A stretch of DNA of 8,024 nucleotides, from contig JAFGCA010000803.1 in the NCBI GenBank assembly GCA_016932895.1, forward strand, positions 1 to 8,024. The letters are read 5' to 3'. Position 1 is the first letter of the stretch. Each line of letters begins with the position of its first letter. The notes under the pieces are model-generated. The model made no database searches, had not been told where the DNA came from, and worked only from the letters and a program-made list of their open reading frames with translations. The translations under genes were made by a program, and so were the position numbers. Below are positions 4,876-8,024 of the stretch, in pieces. The DNA comes from Sedimentisphaerales bacterium (lineage in GTDB: Bacteria > Planctomycetota > Phycisphaerae > Sedimentisphaerales > SG8-4).

Positions 4876-7539
4876 ATGTTGCCGGAGCAGAATCTATCCG
4901 TAGTTCGCGCTGTCACGAAGGCCGTCTTGTTGGTCACTGTGACGATCCTGTCCACCGCCCCGGGACTGAGAGCGGAAGGCAAGTCGTCCGAGAGCGTCAC
5001 GGCCGCGAAGCCCTACGCGTACCTGTACCCGGCCGCGATGGAGGCCCTGACGCAGCATCTTCAGCGACAGAAGGTGGACGTGCAGGAGCTGCGCGAGGAT
5101 ATCGATCTGGACGTGGGGGTCCACCGAATCAAACGCGTGGTCGAACGCGAGGGGCAAGGCTCATCAGAGGCTCTCTTTCGCTTCAAGACCCGCAAAAGAC
5201 AAGAGACGCAGCGTTTTGGCACCGGGACGATTCTGGTCAAGACAGAGCAGGACGAAGCCGAGACCCTGGTGCGTTTATTGGACCCCAAGGCGAAAAAATG
5301 CCCGGACGAGCGAGATCTTTTCGATTCCATGGAGCAAGGGGACATGTTTCCGGTTTGCACGCTGGATTCGTACGTGCCCGTGCGGCACGGGGCGGTGCGG
5401 CCGCTGGCGGAGACGCGCGAGCTCCACAAGCCCATTACGTTCGACACCGTCTACGACCGGAAGGAACGGGTCAACTTCAACGGCCAGCCGATAGGGGGGT
5501 TGACCTGGCTGGAAGACGGAGACCACTACCTGCAGGTGCGAGACGGACGGCTGTACAAGGTCCACGCCGCCAGCGGACGGTCGGTTCCCTTTGTCGATCC
5601 CACCAAGGTGGCCGCCGGCCTCAAGCGCCTGCCCGCGATGTCCGAGAAGGACGCCGAGTCTCTGTCGAGGCGGACGTGGCTTCGGATGAATCCGGATCGC
5701 ACGGCGATCCTGATCGACTACCAGAACGACCTGTACTATTGTACTCTCGACGGTAAGACCGCGGTCCGGCTGACGAGCAGTCCGGCCCGGGAGGATTACA
5801 GTACCTTTGCGCCGGACGGGAAGTTCGTCGCGTTCGTGCGCGAGAGGGACCTCTACGTCGTCGACGTGGCCACGCAGACCGAACGGGCGCTGACCGCAGA
5901 CGGCGGCGGGATGCTCTTCAACGGCGAGGCGGATTGGGTCTACCACGAGGAGCTGTATTCCCGGCAGCGCCGCCTGTTCTGGTGGAGTCCGGACGCCTCG
6001 GCCCTTGCCTTCCTGCAGGTCGACGATACGCCCGTCCATTCGTTTACGGTGGTCAACAACGTGCCGAAGGAGCAGGGCGTGGAAGTCTGCCCGTACCCGC
6101 GCCCGGGAGAAGCGAATCCGCTGGTCAAGCTGGGGATCGTCTCCGTCGCCGGGGGCCCGGTGCGCTGGGTGGACCTGGGCGCGTACACCGAAGGGACGTG
6201 CCTCATTACCGGCGCCGGCTGGATGCCCGACAGCCAGCGGGTGTATTTCTACGTGCAGAATCGCATCCAGACGTGGCTGGATCTCTGTGCCGTCTCCCGC
6301 TCCGGAGGCAAGCCCGAGTGTCTGCTGCGCGACGCGACGGAAGCGTGGATCGAGTCGCCGGGCGAGCTGACGTTCCTCAAGGACGGGGCCTTTCTGCTGT
6401 CCAGCGAGAGGACGGGATGGAAGCATCTCTACCTCTACGACGTGAAGGGGCAACTCCAGCGCGCCGTCACGGAGGGACCGTGGGAAGCCAGGGCCCTCCA
6501 CTGCGTCGACGAGGAGAACGGCTGGGTCTACTTCACGGCGACGCGTGATTCCCATATTGCCGAGAATCTGTACCGCGTGAAGCTGGACGGCGGCACGATC
6601 CAGCGCCTGACGAAGCAGTCCGGCCATCATCGCGTCAACGTCAGTCCGAATGGGAAGCGCTTCATCGACAGTTGGAGCGACTGCGCCACACCCGCCAGGA
6701 CGGCGCTCTGCAACGGTGACGGCACTCACGTCCGCACGCTGGACACCAATCCCGTTTATCAACGCGAGGAATATGAGTTCGGCGCGTACCGCCAGTTCCA
6801 GATCGAGACGTCCGACGGCTTCCTGCTGGAAGCCAGCCTTCTGGAGCCTCCGGATTTCGACCCCAACTGCAAGTATCCGGTATGGTTCACCACCTACGGC
6901 GGCCCCCACGCGCCGACGATTCGCGACACCTGGAGCGGTGGACGCGCGTGGGATCAGATGCTGGCCCGGATGGGCGCGCTGGTCTTCGGGTGCGATCCGC
7001 GCAGCGCCAGCGGCAAGGGGGCCTGCTCGGCCTGGAAGGCCTATAAACAGCTCGGGGTCCAGGAACTCGCCGATATCGAGGAAGCAATCGCGTGGCTCAA
7101 GGACCAGCCCTACGTCGCTGGCGACCGCATCGGCATGAGCGGCCACAGTTACGGCGGCTTCATGACGGCCTATGCCCTGACCCACAGCGACCTCTTCGCC
7201 GGTGGTATCGCCGGGGCCCCCGTGACGGACTGGCGCCTCTACGATACCATCTACACCGAGCGATACATGGACACCCCGCAAAACAACCCCGAGGGCTACG
7301 AGAGGACGTCCGCGGTGCAAGCGGCCGCAAAGCTGCGCGGCAGGCTCCTGCTCGTTCACGGGGCCATCGACGACAACGTACACGTCCAGAACACGTACCA
7401 GCTCATACAGGCCCTGCAGCGGGCCGACCGGGACTTCGATGTCATGGTGTATCCACAATCTCGCCACGGCATCGGGGGTATGCACTACAGCCGCCTGAGG
7501 GTCAACTTCATCAAATCCGTTTTGAGGCTCTCCGACTGA
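4876..7539 (+). CDS. Secreted S9B (dipeptidyl peptidase IV type) serine peptidase
   Basis: An 887-residue exported peptidase expected to release N-terminal dipeptides, often X-Pro or X-Ala, from peptides in the periplasm. A signal peptide (about 1-33, hydrophobic core AVLLVTVTILST, likely cut after GLRA) is followed by a long N-terminal region and a beta-propeller domain (about 170-620; repeated strands such as DGKFVAFVRERDLYVVD and WWSPDASALAFLQ). The DWVYHEEL block carries E358 and E359, the glutamate pair that binds the free N-terminus in DPP IV, so this is an exo- rather than endopeptidase. The C-terminal alpha/beta hydrolase domain has nucleophile S758 in GHSYGG (GWSYGG in classic DPP IV), D832 in IDDNVH and H864 in SRHGIGG, a complete triad. 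No lipobox or membrane anchor beyond the signal is apparent. It starts 118 bases after the operon and probably has its own promoter. Confidence 0.92.
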   Translation: MLPEQNLSVVRAVTKAVLLVTVTILSTAPGLRAEGKSSESVTAAKPYAYLYPAAMEALTQHLQRQKVDVQELREDIDLDVGVHRIKRVVEREGQGSSEALFRFKTRKRQETQRFGTGTILVKTEQDEAETLVRLLDPKAKKCPDERDLFDSMEQGDMFPVCTLDSYVPVRHGAVRPLAETRELHKPITFDTVYDRKERVNFNGQPIGGLTWLEDGDHYLQVRDGRLYKVHAASGRSVPFVDPTKVAAGLKRLPAMSEKDAESLSRRTWLRMNPDRTAILIDYQNDLYYCTLDGKTAVRLTSSPAREDYSTFAPDGKFVAFVRERDLYVVDVATQTERALTADGGGMLFNGEADWVYHEELYSRQRRLFWWSPDASALAFLQVDDTPVHSFTVVNNVPKEQGVEVCPYPRPGEANPLVKLGIVSVAGGPVRWVDLGAYTEGTCLITGAGWMPDSQRVYFYVQNRIQTWLDLCAVSRSGGKPECLLRDATEAWIESPGELTFLKDGAFLLSSERTGWKHLYLYDVKGQLQRAVTEGPWEARALHCVDEENGWVYFTATRDSHIAENLYRVKLDGGTIQRLTKQSGHHRVNVSPNGKRFIDSWSDCATPARTALCNGDGTHVRTLDTNPVYQREEYEFGAYRQFQIETSDGFLLEASLLEPPDFDPNCKYPVWFTTYGGPHAPTIRDTWSGGRAWDQMLARMGALVFGCDPRSASGKGACSAWKAYKQLGVQELADIEEAIAWLKDQPYVAGDRIGMSGHSYGGFMTAYALTHSDLFAGGIAGAPVTDWRLYDTIYTERYMDTPQNNPEGYERTSAVQAAAKLRGRLLLVHGAIDDNVHVQNTYQLIQALQRADRDFDVMVYPQSRHGIGGMHYSRLRVNFIKSVLRLSD

Positions 7540-7744
7540 ACGACAGGGTCCAAGGCCCCGGCCTCCCGACGGGTCCTAAAATCGCGTGGGCGGTCCGGTT
7601 TTGCCATGAGACGCCCCGTCTCTGGAACGAGGCGAATCTGACACGACCGGTCTTTTCCCGGTAATTTCCCCGTAGTATTCAGCCGAAGGCTGGTTGTGGC
7701 GCCTCCCCGGGCGGCCGAAGGAACGGCACGGAATAGTTGGTAAT
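7540..7744. other. Gene-free region after the peptidase
   Basis: No gene is supported on either strand. Two small perfect hairpins are visible: GAGACG-ccc-CGTCTC (7608-7622) and CAGCC-gaa-GGCTG (7680-7692). Neither is followed by a run of T, so neither is a convincing intrinsic terminator. The peptidase transcript may end by Rho or by a signal I cannot see. Base composition becomes more AT-rich towards the right. Confidence 0.5.
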
Positions 7745-7749
7745 TTGCC

Positions 7750-7778
7750 TTGCATGTTATCGGGCGAAACGCTAAAAT
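7750..7778 (+). promoter_or_regulatory. Sigma70-type promoter of the right-edge gene
   Basis: TTGCAT (7750-7755) and TAAAAT (7773-7778) are 17 bases apart, each close to consensus, in a locally AT-rich stretch. Transcription would begin near 7785, giving a leader of roughly 105 bases before the ATG at 7891. The leader includes a pyrimidine-rich tract (7855-7875, with six T at 7857-7862) of unknown role. Confidence 0.55.
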
Positions 7779-7875
7779 AAGAATCGGTCTGGGTTATGGT
7801 CTGTGGCAGAAAAAGGTGTGGTGATTGGATCATGTCTATTCTCATGCGTTGAATTGTTTTTTCTTCATTTCTTTT

Positions 7876-7883
7876 GGAAAGGG
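7876..7883 (+). promoter_or_regulatory. Ribosome binding site of the right-edge gene
   Basis: GGAAAGGG, 7 bases before ATG 7891, directly after the T-rich leader tract. Confidence 0.55.
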
Positions 7884-7890
7884 TGAAACA

Positions 7891-8024
7891 ATGCGCAGTT
7901 TGGGATTTCTGGTAATGGCTCTCGTGATTTTGGGCGTCGGCTCGATGGCGGCGGGCCAGGTGTTTTCGGAGGATTTCGAGTCCTATGCCGCCGGCAGTGA
8001 GATGCACGGCCAGGGCGGCTGGAA
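7891..8024 (+). CDS. Secreted protein, N-terminal fragment (possible concanavalin/LamG-like)
   Basis: The first 44 codons of a gene running off the right edge. The protein begins MRSLGFLVMALVILGVGSMA and continues AGQVFSEDFESYAAG, then a segment ending HGQGGW. Residues 1 to about 21 form a Sec signal peptide (short positive start, hydrophobic core, small residues SMAA near the cut). The mature start, 'EDFESY..G' with 'HGQGGW', resembles large exported planctomycete proteins with a concanavalin-like (LamG-type) domain, often with a C-terminal sorting signal; this is from memory and the rest of the gene is not visible. It has its own promoter and ribosome binding site, so it appears to be a separate transcription unit from the peptidase. 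Confidence 0.75.
   Translation, partial: MRSLGFLVMALVILGVGSMAAGQVFSEDFESYAAGSEMHGQGGW

Noticed and set aside
7608..7622. Hairpin GAGACG-ccc-CGTCTC as terminator of the peptidase gene
   Set aside because: The stem is perfect but only 6 bases and is followed by TGGAACGAGG, with no run of T. Kept as a hairpin note only.
7838..7862. Possible attenuator: CATG repeats followed by six T
   Set aside because: The pairing before the T run is only 4 bases (CATG with CATG), too weak to call a terminator.
7576..8007. Leftward open frame of 143 codons at the right end
   Set aside because: It lies opposite the start of the secreted gene and its promoter, and its composition is unlike a folded protein (Arg/His/Ser/Pro-rich).
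1..8024. CRISPR array, tRNA, rRNA, transposase, toxin-antitoxin or defence genes
   Set aside because: No regular direct repeats with spacers, no tRNA or rRNA signature and no protein of these types was seen on either strand.

Overview
The window is GC-rich bacterial DNA. It holds four rightward genes and the first codons of a leftward gene at the left edge; three of the four rightward genes are complete. The organism is most likely a Planctomycetota-type bacterium (Phycisphaerae or relatives). This is an inference from the base composition, the secreted 'EDFESY...HGQGGW' type protein at the right edge, the orphan/kinase-phosphatase gene combination and the dispersed hairpin repeats; no rRNA or marker gene is present to prove it.

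Layout: (1) 1-42, start of a leftward gene with a GTG start and a good ribosome binding site. (2) 43-432, a gene-free divergent region holding two repeat structures: a short 'CATTGCGAGCGAAGCGAAGCAATC'-class repeat near 206-237, and an inverted pair of REP-like units (244-274 and 322-355) that can fold into one large hairpin of about 112 bases. (3) A sigma70-type promoter (TTGACG, 17 bases, TAGAAT) at 433-461. It drives a tightly spaced three-gene operon: an AGE/cellobiose-2-epimerase family sugar epimerase (519-1790), an orphan protein resembling the deoxyhypusine-synthase-like family (1812-2843), and a two-domain protein joining a heptose-kinase-type PfkB kinase to a HAD phosphatase (2859-4757). 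(4) A second TAGAATGC promoter-like site, then a secreted dipeptidyl-peptidase-IV-type serine peptidase (4876-7539). (5) A gene-free stretch (7540-7890) ending in a promoter and a T-rich leader. (6) The start of a secreted protein (7891 to beyond the edge).

The operon reads as a sugar-modification unit: an epimerase acting on a free sugar, a kinase and a phosphatase in one chain, and an uncharacterised enzyme between them. The kinase half resembles HldA/RfaE, but the usual HldE partner domain (nucleotidyltransferase) is replaced by a HAD phosphatase. That arrangement would combine the kinase and phosphatase steps of ADP- or GDP-heptose synthesis, or of an analogous sugar pathway. This trio is the most interesting content of the window. 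The peptidase and the right-edge gene look independent of it and act outside the cytoplasm.
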